From the NCBI RefSeq assembly GCF_016919405.1, contig NZ_CP070353.1, forward strand, positions 2,108,001 through 2,172,000: a stretch of DNA of 64,000 nucleotides, given 5' to 3'. Below the pieces are notes generated by a model, which was not told the origin of the DNA, searched no databases, and saw only the letters and a program-made list of their open reading frames with translations. Numbering within the stretch: the stretch's first letter is position 1; each line of letters opens with the position of its first letter. The position numbers and the translations under genes were made by a program. Of the stretch, positions 19,020 through 25,753 are shown one piece after another. Source of the stretch: Ensifer sp. PDNC004 (GTDB taxonomy: Bacteria > Pseudomonadota > Alphaproteobacteria > Rhizobiales > Rhizobiaceae).

Positions 19020-19214
19020 ATGAAGATGCCGACAGCACACATCTGGAAAACGGCGATCGAAGCCGGACGGGAGCGGACGCATCTCTCCGATAGAAATCTT
19101 CACATCGGAAAGACGATGCGCGACCTATACACCGACGGTGGCGAAAAGAGCGCCAAGCTTCAGTCTCTGCTGGAAGAACTCCGCAAGCGAGAGGCCAAGG
19201 CAAAGAAGAAATAA
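19020..19214 (+). CDS. Small charged stress protein candidate, 64 residues
   Basis: An unrecognised soluble protein (MKMPTAHIWKTAIEAGRER...) ending in a lysine-rich, probably helical tail (LQSLLEELRKREAKAKKK). No known domain is apparent; the second half could form a short amphipathic helix. AGGG lies close before the ATG. The exact stress-sigma promoter immediately upstream is the main support for its reality. A hairpin GCCGCGCG...CGCGCGGC follows near 19239-19262. Confidence 0.65.
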   Translation: MKMPTAHIWKTAIEAGRERTHLSDRNLHIGKTMRDLYTDGGEKSAKLQSLLEELRKREAKAKKK

Positions 19215-19236
19215 GCGCGATGCGCACCACAAACAA

Positions 19237-19268
19237 AAGCCGCGCGACAGATGCCGCGCGGCTTTTGC
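19237..19268 (+). terminator. Hairpin and T-rich end after the 64-residue protein gene
   Basis: AAGCCGCGCG and CGCGCGGCTT arms around a short loop (about 19237-19264), followed by TTGCTTT on the plus strand. It fits an intrinsic terminator 20-50 bases after the stop. Confidence 0.65.
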
Positions 19269-19319
19269 TTTGGCGGTTGCGATTCCAGGAAAGAAGAGTA
19301 ACTGCGTTCCTCGAACCAT

Positions 19320-19517
19320 CTAACGGCGGGACATCCAGTCGTCGATCTGGCGCTCCGCCTCGTCACGCGCGACGCCGTACCGCGACTGGATCCGTCCGGC
19401 GAGTTCTTCCCTGCGGCCATCGATGACATCGAGGTCGTCATTGGTGAGCTTACCCCACTGCGTCTGAACCTTGCCCTTCAGCTCGTGCCATTTGCCTTCA
19501 ACAATATCCCAGTTCAT
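19320..19517 (-). CDS. CsbD family stress protein
   Basis: A 65-residue CsbD-like protein starting [29 protein letters not shown], an exact family pattern. CsbD proteins are small, soluble, abundant general-stress proteins of unknown molecular role. GGACGGAAA precedes the ATG; a longer upstream frame was discarded. It follows the 109-residue secreted-protein gene by 73 bases on the same strand, and the EcfG-type promoter ahead of that gene could serve both. Confidence 0.93.
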   Translation of the reverse strand: MNWDIVEGKWHELKGKVQTQWGKLTNDDLDVIDGRREELAGRIQSRYGVARDEAERQIDDWMSRR

Positions 19518-19590
19518 TTTCCGTCCTTTCGGTTGATGCGGCCGCCCAGTGCAGTTGCGCTTGGGCAATCGCGCTGGGCGGCCGGTGAAA

Positions 19591-19920
19591 TCAGTTGCGA
19601 GTCCTGGCGCCGATGTCGTGGCGCGCGGCTACGGCGTAGCTGCCGTCATCGATCTTGACCTTGACCTGAAGCCGGCCAGGCGCCTTCACCTGCCATTCGA
19701 TGGTCGCGTCTTCCACGAACAGCGCCGGATCGACTTCCGCGCAGGCGCCATAGGCATGTTTGAAGGTCGTTCCTGTCGCCTCGATCGCGGGCGAAAGCAG
19801 TTCGCGGCATTCGTCCACGGTTTCGAAAGCCACGGTGGGCGCCGGCACTTCGCGGCAGGCCTCTGTCGTCTGCATGCAGCCGACCAGGATCATGATAGCG
19901 GCAATATGTTCCATTCGCAT
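19591..19920 (-). CDS. Predicted exported cysteine-containing protein, 109 residues
   Basis: A protein of unknown function starting [25 protein letters not shown]. The hydrophobic N-terminus followed by Cys suggests a short lipoprotein or secretion signal, though the lipobox is poor. The remainder has paired cysteines (ECREL and GACAEV) that could form a disulfide, and a beta-rich tail. GGAAGGGAGC precedes the ATG strongly. An EcfG-type promoter with a 17-base spacer lies 28 bases upstream. Confidence 0.75.
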   Translation of the reverse strand: MRMEHIAAIMILVGCMQTTEACREVPAPTVAFETVDECRELLSPAIEATGTTFKHAYGACAEVDPALFVEDATIEWQVKAPGRLQVKVKIDDGSYAVAARHDIGARTRN

Positions 19921-19947
19921 GCTCCCTTCCGTCAAACTCCAACAGCA

Positions 19948-19973
19948 AACGGCAACGCACGATCTGCGGTTCC
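19948..19973 (-). promoter_or_regulatory. EcfG/RpoE2-type promoter of the exported protein-CsbD pair
   Basis: On the minus strand GGAAC (19973-19969), 17 bases, CGTT (19951-19948), ending 28 bases before the ATG at 19920. Confidence 0.7.
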
Positions 19974-20150
19974 GAAAAGAGGCGCGAAATATTTCCCGGA
20001 ACTTTGGCGCGAGCTGCGCGTTTAGCCGCCCGTCAAAAGCCCCCATCGGCGGTTAGGAGACGGTCGAAAACCTGCATCCATTCGCAGCGTTCAACAGGGC
20101 GCGAGGGCGCGCAACGGCGACTGCCACCGACCATCGGCCATACCAATAAT

Positions 20151-20175
20151 GGAACAAAAACGCCGCGCTCTCGTT
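20151..20175 (+). promoter_or_regulatory. EcfG/RpoE2-type motif with distant gene
   Basis: GGAAC at 20151-20155, 16 bases, CGTT at 20172-20175. The first called gene downstream, a glycine-zipper lipoprotein, starts 255 bases later, leaving room for a long leader or an untranslated RNA. Confidence 0.55.
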
Positions 20176-20429
20176 TTCGCAACGATAACAAGCGCTGCGA
20201 CCGCGGCCGAGCGACGGAGGAGATACTGGCGAGGCAAGGACACACCACAAGGAACTCGCCCCATTGCGAGCGCCGAACGGTTACATCAAAGGTCGATCGG
20301 GACGGCGCGGTAGCGGGTACGGGCTATGCCTCATTGTCGTCATTCTGTTCGTCACCAGTCGCGGGCAAATCGATTTCACCGAAAATTGATTCTCAGTTCA
20401 ACAAAGCAACCCTCGGATAGGAACGCGTC

Positions 20430-20678
20430 ATGAAGAAGATACTTATCGTAGCAAGCCTGATCCTGCCCCTCGCGGCATGCACGCAGACAGAAAAGGGCGC
20501 GGCGATCGGTGCAACCGGCGGCGCGATCGTCGGCGGCGCCGCGACGGGCAACGTCAGGGGCGCGGCCGTGGGCGCTGCCATCGGCGGTGTTGCCGGTGCT
20601 CTGATCGGCAATGCCAACGAGCCGGGCCGCTGCATCTATCGCGACCGCTACGGCCGCCGCTACGAAGCCGCCTGCTGA
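20430..20678 (+). CDS. Glycine-zipper outer-membrane lipoprotein
   Basis: An 82-residue lipoprotein: MKKILIVASLILPLAAC gives a signal peptide with a textbook lipobox (LAAC). It is followed by a glycine zipper (repeats of GAAIGATGGAIVGGAATG and GAAVGAAIGGVAGALIG) of the kind that inserts in the envelope, then a basic Arg/Tyr tail with a terminal Cys. Similar YMGG/OmpA-like small lipoproteins are common in rhizobia. GGATAGGAA precedes the ATG. A GAAACGGGCAA/TTGCCCGTTTC hairpin follows the stop at about 20696-20718. Confidence 0.85.
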   Translation: MKKILIVASLILPLAACTQTEKGAAIGATGGAIVGGAATGNVRGAAVGAAIGGVAGALIGNANEPGRCIYRDRYGRRYEAAC

Positions 20679-20695
20679 TCGGCGCATCTCACGAA

Positions 20696-20722
20696 GAAAC
20701 GGGCAATTGCCCGTTTCTTCCC
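20696..20722 (+). terminator. Intrinsic terminator after the lipoprotein gene
   Basis: GAAACGGGCAATTGCCCGTTTC is a nearly loop-less 11-bp inverted repeat, followed by TTCCCC. It also lies at the end of the converging nepR-type gene. Confidence 0.7.
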
Positions 20723-20724
20723 CC

Positions 20725-20943
20725 TCAGAGCGGAACCCCACCCTTCGACGGGCCTTTGGCCGCGGCTTCCGCTTCATCCAGTTTTTCAAGAAGATTGAGA
20801 AATAGTTCCGGAACGGGCTCCTGCTCGAGCGACCGATAGAACGCCTTCAAGCTGGCGCCGATCGAGCCGCCGATATCACGCGTTTCGGCCGTGCCGCCGC
20901 GCCGTTGGCTCGCGCCTTCATGCTTTCCGGTTTCATCGTCCAT
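20725..20943 (-). CDS. rsiA2: NepR-family anti-sigma factor
   Basis: A 72-residue protein whose core IGASLKAFYRSLEQEPVPELFLNLLEKLDEAE is the NepR signature: two helices that clamp the general-stress sigma factor EcfG/RpoE2 until PhyR sequesters NepR. It is divergent from the phyR-type gene, the normal arrangement, but no sigma factor gene follows it, unlike the main locus of most relatives. S. meliloti is known to carry a second anti-sigma/PhyR pair, RsiA2/RsiB2, so this is probably that pair; the symbol is inferred from this, not searched. Confidence 0.88.
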   Translation of the reverse strand: MDDETGKHEGASQRRGGTAETRDIGGSIGASLKAFYRSLEQEPVPELFLNLLEKLDEAEAAAKGPSKGGVPL

Positions 20944-21129
20944 GCTGCGTTCCGCCACCGCTTCGTCCTTCACGGTTTTGCTGCCTGCGCGAAATCGCTG
21001 GCACACCGTTCGAACACGTCCCCCATTTGCTCTAAGCCGAAAAACGTGTTCAAAACATCCATCTATTCCGCCACATACCCCCTATCCTCAGAAATCAAAC
21101 GAATCGCATTGCACGTAAGGAAGTCGTTG
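20944..21129. promoter_or_regulatory. nepR-phyR divergent promoter region with inverted repeat
   Basis: The 186-base gap between anti-sigma and anti-anti-sigma genes contains an 8-bp perfect inverted repeat, GAACACGT (21012-21019) and ACGTGTTC (21044-21051), with centres 32 bases apart. No exact GGAAC-N16/17-CGTT motif is visible, although autoregulation would be expected. Confidence 0.5.
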
Positions 21130-21927
21130 ATGTCACTTTCGACCCGGATTGCGCCCCACCTGCCCTTTCTGCGCCGTTACGCGCGGGCCGTTACAGGCTC
21201 GCAGGCCGCAGGCGACGGGTATGTGGCCGCTGTTCTCGAAGCCCTGATCGAGGACATCAGCCTCTTTCCAGAAGCCTCGAACGACCGGATCAGCCTCTAC
21301 AAGCTGTTCTGCTCACAGTTCGAAAAGATCTCGATTGACCGCAGCGAAAACACCTCGCCGTTCGCATGGGAGAAGCAGGCTGCCGCCAATCTGTCGCTGA
21401 TCGCGCCTGTGCCGCGCCAGGCGTTTCTGCTCGTGTCGGTCGAGGGCTTTTCCATCGCCGATGCGGCCGAGGTCATGAGCCTGAGCCAAGCCGAATTTTC
21501 GAAGCTGCTGACCGTCGCCTCGGAGGACATCTCGCGCCAGGTCGCAACCGACGTCCTGATCATCGAGGACGAGCCGCTGATCGCGCTCGATATCGAGGAT
21601 ATGGTGACCAGCCTCGGCCATCGCGTGACCGGAATCGCCCGCACCCACGGCGAGGCGCTCGATCTCTACCGCAAGACCTCCCCGAAGATGGTCCTGGCCG
21701 ACATCCAGCTTGCCGATGGCAGCTCGGGCATCGACGCCGTCAACGAGATCCTCACACAGGCCACGGTGCCGGTGATCTTCATCACCGCCTTCCCGGAACG
21801 GCTGTTGACAGGCAAGCGGCCGGAGCCGGCTTTCCTCGTGACCAAACCATTCAATCCGGACATGGTGAAGGCACTGATCAGCCAGGCGCTGTTCTTCGAC
21901 GAGCACGCACGCTCTGCCCGGCGCTAG
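21130..21927 (+). CDS. rsiB2: PhyR-type anti-anti-sigma response regulator
   Basis: A 265-residue PhyR. Residues 1-130 are a sigma-factor-like domain (ECF sigma2/sigma4 mimic) that binds NepR; residues 140-260 are a receiver with acidic residues at 146-147, phospho-acceptor Asp191 (VLADIQLADG), Thr219 (FITAFPERLLTG) and Lys239. On phosphorylation it releases the sigma mimic to titrate NepR and switch on the general stress response. All key residues are intact. I started at MSLSTRIAPH (AAGG nearby), dropping 75 upstream residues. No PhyK-type histidine kinase is adjacent. Confidence 0.93.
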   Translation: MSLSTRIAPHLPFLRRYARAVTGSQAAGDGYVAAVLEALIEDISLFPEASNDRISLYKLFCSQFEKISIDRSENTSPFAWEKQAAANLSLIAPVPRQAFLLVSVEGFSIADAAEVMSLSQAEFSKLLTVASEDISRQVATDVLIIEDEPLIALDIEDMVTSLGHRVTGIARTHGEALDLYRKTSPKMVLADIQLADGSSGIDAVNEILTQATVPVIFITAFPERLLTGKRPEPAFLVTKPFNPDMVKALISQALFFDEHARSARR

Positions 21928-21944
21928 GCCGGGCAACATTTCCG

Positions 21945-23216
21945 TTATCCAGGGAGCTGCCGTTCCGGCGGCTGGTCGGTGATTTCCTCGACAATGGCGA
22001 GAACGATGAGAGAGAGCGGCAGTGCCAGCATGGCGCCGACCGCTCCCCACATCCAGGTCCAGAACACGATCGCCAAAAAGATCAGGAACGGGTTCACCTC
22101 GAGTTCGTTGCCGAGGATCGCCGGAATGGCAAGGTTTTCCATCGCAAGGTGGACCACAAAGAAGGCTATGGCCGGCGCCAATGCCAGCCACAGCACCTCG
22201 TGCGTCATCAGCCCCGCCACCAGCAGGCTCAGCGTCATCGCGGTCACGCCGAGATAGGGAATGAAGCTGGAGACGAAAGCGAACAGACCCCACAGCGGCG
22301 CCATGCCCAGGCCGCCGACAAACGCGATCACCGTCGTCACCAAGCCGAGCGAGAGATAGATCACGCTGGCGATCGAGAAGTATCGCGCCAACGCATCCTC
22401 GATGCCGTTCATGATGCGAATGGCGCTAAGCCGCCGCTCACGGCTGGCAAAGGCAAGGATGACGGCCTTGCGCAGTTGCAGCCGCCCGAGCAGGAACAGG
22501 CCGAGTGCCGCGAGGAAAATGAGGGTCTGCACCAAGGCGGGCGTCAGCCCGGCTGCGGTGGCGGCAAGCATCGGTCCGGCATTCTTCATGACGGTGTCAG
22601 CAATCGCATCGTTACCGATGCTGCGCGCGACGGCCAGCCGAAGCCACTCGAACCGATCGATGAACGGCATCACCCGCGCCACCACGCTCTCGGCGAGCTT
22701 CGGCGCCTCGGAGGCGAGCGCCGTCAACGGGCCGAGAAGCGCATTGACGAGCCATGACAGGCCGGTGACGAAGATGCTCGCCAACAGCAGCCCCCCGAAG
22801 ATCGGCGGCAGACCGTAACGCGCCAGCCCGTCGGCGGTCCGGCCGAGCACCACTCCGACGACGATCGCCAGCGTGATTGGCAGCAGGATCGTTTCCATGG
22901 CGTAGATGCCCGCACATGCGGCAATGGCGAAAAGGCCGATGGTGCTCCAGGCGACCATCAGGTCGATGCCGTCGCGCCGCGGAGCGGTCGATGGCGCCGC
23001 CGTCGCGACTGCAGCCTCTTCCTCGACGATCCGCCGCGCGCGCTTGCGCTGCTGGGCGGCACCCGCCCCCCGCAGCGTAGTCGCGATCATTCCGCGCCGT
23101 CCCTCGGCCAGGGCGGCGCGCGGGTCGTTCGCGTTTCCTGTCAACAGATCGGGCCGCCCTGTCTTTTGCTCGGGCCCTGATTGCGGCACATCGCGTGATT
23201 GATCTTGCACGGTCAA
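21945..23216 (-). CDS. AI-2E family transporter (PerM/UPF0118-like permease)
   Basis: About 423 residues. A variable hydrophilic N-terminus of about 80 residues is followed by about eight membrane helices with the family pattern (GIYAMETILLPITLAIVVGVVLG at the start; FVSSFIPYLGVTAMTL and PFLIFLAIVFWTWMWGAVGAMLALPL later). Relatives export AI-2-like molecules or act in Na+/H+ exchange; the substrate is open. The TTG start overlaps the stop of the 56-residue protein gene (TTGA), indicating coupling; a GTG two codons later is the alternative. Confidence 0.85.
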   Translation of the reverse strand: MTVQDQSRDVPQSGPEQKTGRPDLLTGNANDPRAALAEGRRGMIATTLRGAGAAQQRKRARRIVEEEAAVATAAPSTAPRRDGIDLMVAWSTIGLFAIAACAGIYAMETILLPITLAIVVGVVLGRTADGLARYGLPPIFGGLLLASIFVTGLSWLVNALLGPLTALASEAPKLAESVVARVMPFIDRFEWLRLAVARSIGNDAIADTVMKNAGPMLAATAAGLTPALVQTLIFLAALGLFLLGRLQLRKAVILAFASRERRLSAIRIMNGIEDALARYFSIASVIYLSLGLVTTVIAFVGGLGMAPLWGLFAFVSSFIPYLGVTAMTLSLLVAGLMTHEVLWLALAPAIAFFVVHLAMENLAIPAILGNELEVNPFLIFLAIVFWTWMWGAVGAMLALPLSLIVLAIVEEITDQPPERQLPG

Positions 23217-23383
23217 TGGTGTTCCGGCGGGAAGACATGCAGGGTCAGCGACAACAGGCCGAGCCCCAGGATGATGACGAGCAAGGTATGGGCGACACCT
23301 GCGGCGGTGTAGGGAACGAGCCCGAAACCGATCATGACACCCGCCAGGAGAAGGACACAGACACGGGGCAGCCAGTAGAGCAT
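23213..23383 (-). CDS. Small two-helix membrane protein, 56 residues
   Basis: A protein beginning MLYWLPRVCVLLLAGVMIGFG and ending LTLHVFPPEHH; two hydrophobic helices and a His-rich tail. I do not recognise a family. GGGAGGA sits six bases before the ATG, an excellent site. Its stop overlaps the start of the AI-2E transporter gene, so the two are probably made together and may interact. An EcfG-type promoter lies about 60 bases upstream. Confidence 0.8.
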   Translation of the reverse strand: MLYWLPRVCVLLLAGVMIGFGLVPYTAAGVAHTLLVIILGLGLLSLTLHVFPPEHH

Positions 23384-23441
23384 TGACAGTCCTCCCAATG
23401 GTGGCGGCCGGTTTTGGCCTGCTTCTTCGGATCTGACACTT

Positions 23442-23467
23442 AACGTGCCGGCGCGCCGTTTGGTTCC
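23442..23467 (-). promoter_or_regulatory. EcfG/RpoE2-type promoter of the small membrane protein-transporter operon
   Basis: On the minus strand GGAAC (23467-23463), 17 bases, CGTT (23445-23442), 58 bases before the ATG at 23383. Confidence 0.75.
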
Positions 23468-23491
23468 GCGCGAGGGAGCTGGAATGGGAAC

Positions 23492-23523
23492 GAAAAACGC
23501 CGCCGGATGGCAATCCGGCGGCG
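23492..23523 (-). terminator. Intrinsic terminator of ridA
   Basis: On the minus strand, 11-bp arms CGCCGCCGGAT and ATCCGGCGGCG with a 4-base loop, followed by TTTTT. It insulates ridA from the stress operon just downstream. Confidence 0.88.
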
Positions 23524-23560
23524 CAGGAATAAGAAGACGGAAAATTCCCGTAGTGCAGCC

Positions 23561-23908
23561 TTAGGCGGCAGCGGCGACGACGATGACTTCGACGAGGTAT
23601 TCCGGGGTCGCGAGCTTGGCTTCGCCGGTGGCGCGAGCCGGGGTGTTGCCCTGCGGTGCCCAGGCGTCCCAGACCGAGTTCATCTTCGGGAAGTCTGCCA
23701 TGTCGGCGAGCCAGATGGTGGCCGAAAGGATGCGGGTCTTGTCGGTGCCGGCGAGCGCCAGAAGACGGTCGACCTCGGCAAGCGCCTGCTTCGTCTGCGT
23801 CACGACATCGTCACCGGCGTTGCCGACCTGGCCAGCGAGGTAGACGGTGTTGTTGTAGACGACGGCCTGGCTCATACGGGGGCCGGTTTCGAAACGCTTG
23901 ATTTCCAT
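23561..23908 (-). CDS. ridA: RidA family enamine/imine deaminase
   Basis: A 115-residue RidA (YjgF/YER057c) protein that hydrolyses reactive enamine/imine intermediates from PLP enzymes. MEIKRFETGPRMSQAVVYNN and the AGQVG motif match the family. The usual catalytic arginine near residue 105 is not obvious: the corresponding end reads TGEAKLATPEYLVEV, and an Arg is found in PARATGEA instead. A strong terminator follows. It is a single-gene unit downstream of the dpp operon. Confidence 0.92.
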   Translation of the reverse strand: MEIKRFETGPRMSQAVVYNNTVYLAGQVGNAGDDVVTQTKQALAEVDRLLALAGTDKTRILSATIWLADMADFPKMNSVWDAWAPQGNTPARATGEAKLATPEYLVEVIVVAAAA

Positions 23909-24023
23909 GGACGTGTTCCTGAGGTTGGGCCGGACGATCTGTCCGGCCGAAAAGCGGCTGCCCGCCGCCGAAAGGCGAGAGTTGAAGGCGGCGCGACACC
24001 TCTACACCATCATGCCCTCAAGT

Positions 24024-24053
24024 CAAAGAAGCCGGGAACGATGTCCCGGCTTC
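24024..24053 (-). terminator. Intrinsic terminator of the dpp operon
   Basis: Ten-bp perfect arms GAAGCCGGGA and TCCCGGCTTC around a 6-base loop, followed on the minus strand by TTTG, about 30 bases after the dppF stop. Confidence 0.78.
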
Positions 24054-24081
24054 CTGTTTCATTGACGCTAGATCGACGAGA

Positions 24082-24912
24082 TCAAGCCGCCTGCTTCTTC
24101 TTGGCGAGACGCGCCTTGATGCTCTCGACATCCGCACGCGGCGTCGCTGCAAACAGCGTCTTGGTGTAGCTGTGCTTCGGATCGGCAAAGACCTCGTCGC
24201 GGCTGCCGTATTCGACCGCTTCGCCGAAATACATCACCATGACATCGTCAGCGATGTAGCGCACGACCGACAGGTCGTGGCTGATGAAGACGTAGGTGAG
24301 CTTCAGTTCGTCCTGAAGGTCGGCGAGCAGGTTCAGCACCTGTGCCTGAACCGACAGGTCGAGCGCCGAGACCGGCTCGTCGAGCACCAGCAGCTTCGGG
24401 TTCAGCATCAACGCACGTGCAATGGCGATACGCTGGCGCTGGCCGCCCGAAAACATGTGCGGATAGCGGTTGAAGTGCAGCTCGGTGAGGCCGACCTTTT
24501 TCAGCATCGTCATCGCCCGGTCGCGACGTTCGTCGGCCGGCGTGTCGGTGTTGATGACCAGCGGTTCCATCAGGATGTCGCCGATCTTCTGGCGCGGGTT
24601 GAGCGAGCCATAGGGGTTCTGGAAGACGATCTGCACCTTGCGGCGCATCTCCGGCGTCATGTCGCCCTTGGAGATATCGATCTTCTTGCCCTCGATCAGA
24701 AGGTCGCCCGAGGTTGCCGGATCGATCAGGGTGAGGATGCGGCCGAGCGTAGACTTGCCGCAGCCGCTTTCGCCGACGATCGCCAGCGTCTTGCCCTCTT
24801 CGACGGAAAAGCTCACGCCTTTCAGCGCGTGAACCGTCTTCGCCTTTTTGATGAGGCCGCCGGGGATATGGTAGTCGCGCACCAGATTGCGCGCTTCGAG
24901 GATCACGCTCAT
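24082..24912 (-). CDS. dppF: Dipeptide ABC transporter ATPase DppF
   Basis: A 276-residue ATPase of the Opp/Dpp class. Walker A (GESGCGKST), Q-loop NPYGSLNPRQ, signature FSGGQRQRIAIARAL, Walker B (LLVLDEPVSALD) and the switch His (FISHDLSVV) are intact. The YRDYHIPGG-like N-terminus is typical of DppF/OppF. Its start overlaps the dppD stop by ATGA. It energises uptake of dipeptides (or related ligands such as delta-aminolevulinate) through DppBC. Confidence 0.95.
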   Translation of the reverse strand: MSVILEARNLVRDYHIPGGLIKKAKTVHALKGVSFSVEEGKTLAIVGESGCGKSTLGRILTLIDPATSGDLLIEGKKIDISKGDMTPEMRRKVQIVFQNPYGSLNPRQKIGDILMEPLVINTDTPADERRDRAMTMLKKVGLTELHFNRYPHMFSGGQRQRIAIARALMLNPKLLVLDEPVSALDLSVQAQVLNLLADLQDELKLTYVFISHDLSVVRYIADDVMVMYFGEAVEYGSRDEVFADPKHSYTKTLFAATPRADVESIKARLAKKKQAA

Positions 24913-25751
24913 TGGGCCGCTCCTTCGTCGACGAAGAGTTCGGAAATCGTCGGCAGACGATCGCCGGTCGCGTTGTCAGGCAGAGCCGCCAAAAGTGCGC
25001 GCGTGTAGTTGCTCTTCGGGTTTTCGAAGAGCGTCAGCACGTCGGCCTCTTCCATCTTGCGGCCCTTGTACTGCACGACCACCCGGTCGGCGGTCTCGGC
25101 GACCACGCCCATGTTGTGCGTGATCATGATCAGGCCCATCTTGTGCTCGGCCTGAAGCTTCATCAGCAAATCGAGGATCTGCTTCTGGATCGTCACGTCG
25201 AGCGCGGTGGTCGGCTCGTCGGCAATCAGCAGCTTCGGATTGCAGGCGATCGCGATCGCGATCATCACGCGCTGGCACTGGCCGCCCGACATCTGGTGCG
25301 GATAGTGGCTGAGCCGCTCGGCCGGATCGGGAATACCGACCGCCTCGAACAGTTCGATCGCCCGCTTGCGCCGACCGGCCTTGTCGAGACCCATGTGGAT
25401 GCGCAGCACTTCCTCGATCTGGAAGCCGACGGTGAAGCACGGGTTGAGGCTGGCGATCGGCTCCTGGAAGATCATGGCAATGTCCTTGCCGACGATCTTG
25501 CGCTTTTCGCTGGCCGACATGCCCAAGAGGTCGCGACCGTTGAAGGTGAGCTTGTCTGCCGTCACCTTCGCCGTCCAGGGCAGAAGCCCCATGGCGGCCA
25601 GCATCGACACGGACTTGCCCGAGCCGCTCTCGCCGACGATCGCAAGCACTTCGCCTTCATGGACCTTCATCGATACGCCGTTGACGGCGCGGAAGGGACC
25701 GGAGGCCGTCTGGAATTCGACGACCAGGTTTTCGATTTCAAGAAGCGCCAT
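24909..25751 (-). CDS. dppD: Dipeptide ABC transporter ATPase DppD
   Basis: A 280-residue ATPase paired with DppF. Walker [10 protein letters not shown]-loop [10 protein letters not shown], signature [15 protein letters not shown], Walker [14 protein letters not shown] Cys replaces the usual Arg/Gln after SGGQ, a mild variation. The C-terminal oligopeptide-transporter extension ([29 protein letters not shown]) is present. The gap to dppC is two bases. Confidence 0.95.
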   Translation of the reverse strand: MALLEIENLVVEFQTASGPFRAVNGVSMKVHEGEVLAIVGESGSGKSVSMLAAMGLLPWTAKVTADKLTFNGRDLLGMSASEKRKIVGKDIAMIFQEPIASLNPCFTVGFQIEEVLRIHMGLDKAGRRKRAIELFEAVGIPDPAERLSHYPHQMSGGQCQRVMIAIAIACNPKLLIADEPTTALDVTIQKQILDLLMKLQAEHKMGLIMITHNMGVVAETADRVVVQYKGRKMEEADVLTLFENPKSNYTRALLAALPDNATGDRLPTISELFVDEGAAQ

Positions 25752-25753
25752 GA

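Larger units (their letters stand above)
19921..20429. other. Long gap carrying two stress-type promoter motifs
   Basis: 509 bases between divergent genes. It contains the promoter of the minus-strand exported-protein gene and a second exact motif facing right at 20151-20175. An open frame spans much of it on the plus strand but has no recognisable start, ribosome site or family, so I do not call it. Confidence 0.5.

Noticed and set aside
20004..20420. An open frame between the exported-protein gene and the lipoprotein gene
   Set aside because: No start with a ribosome site, mixed composition and no family; kept only as a possible leader or RNA region.
21012..21051. An EcfG promoter for nepR or phyR
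   Set aside because: GAAC halves are present but neither strand has CGTT at 16-17 bases from them, so I report only the inverted repeat.
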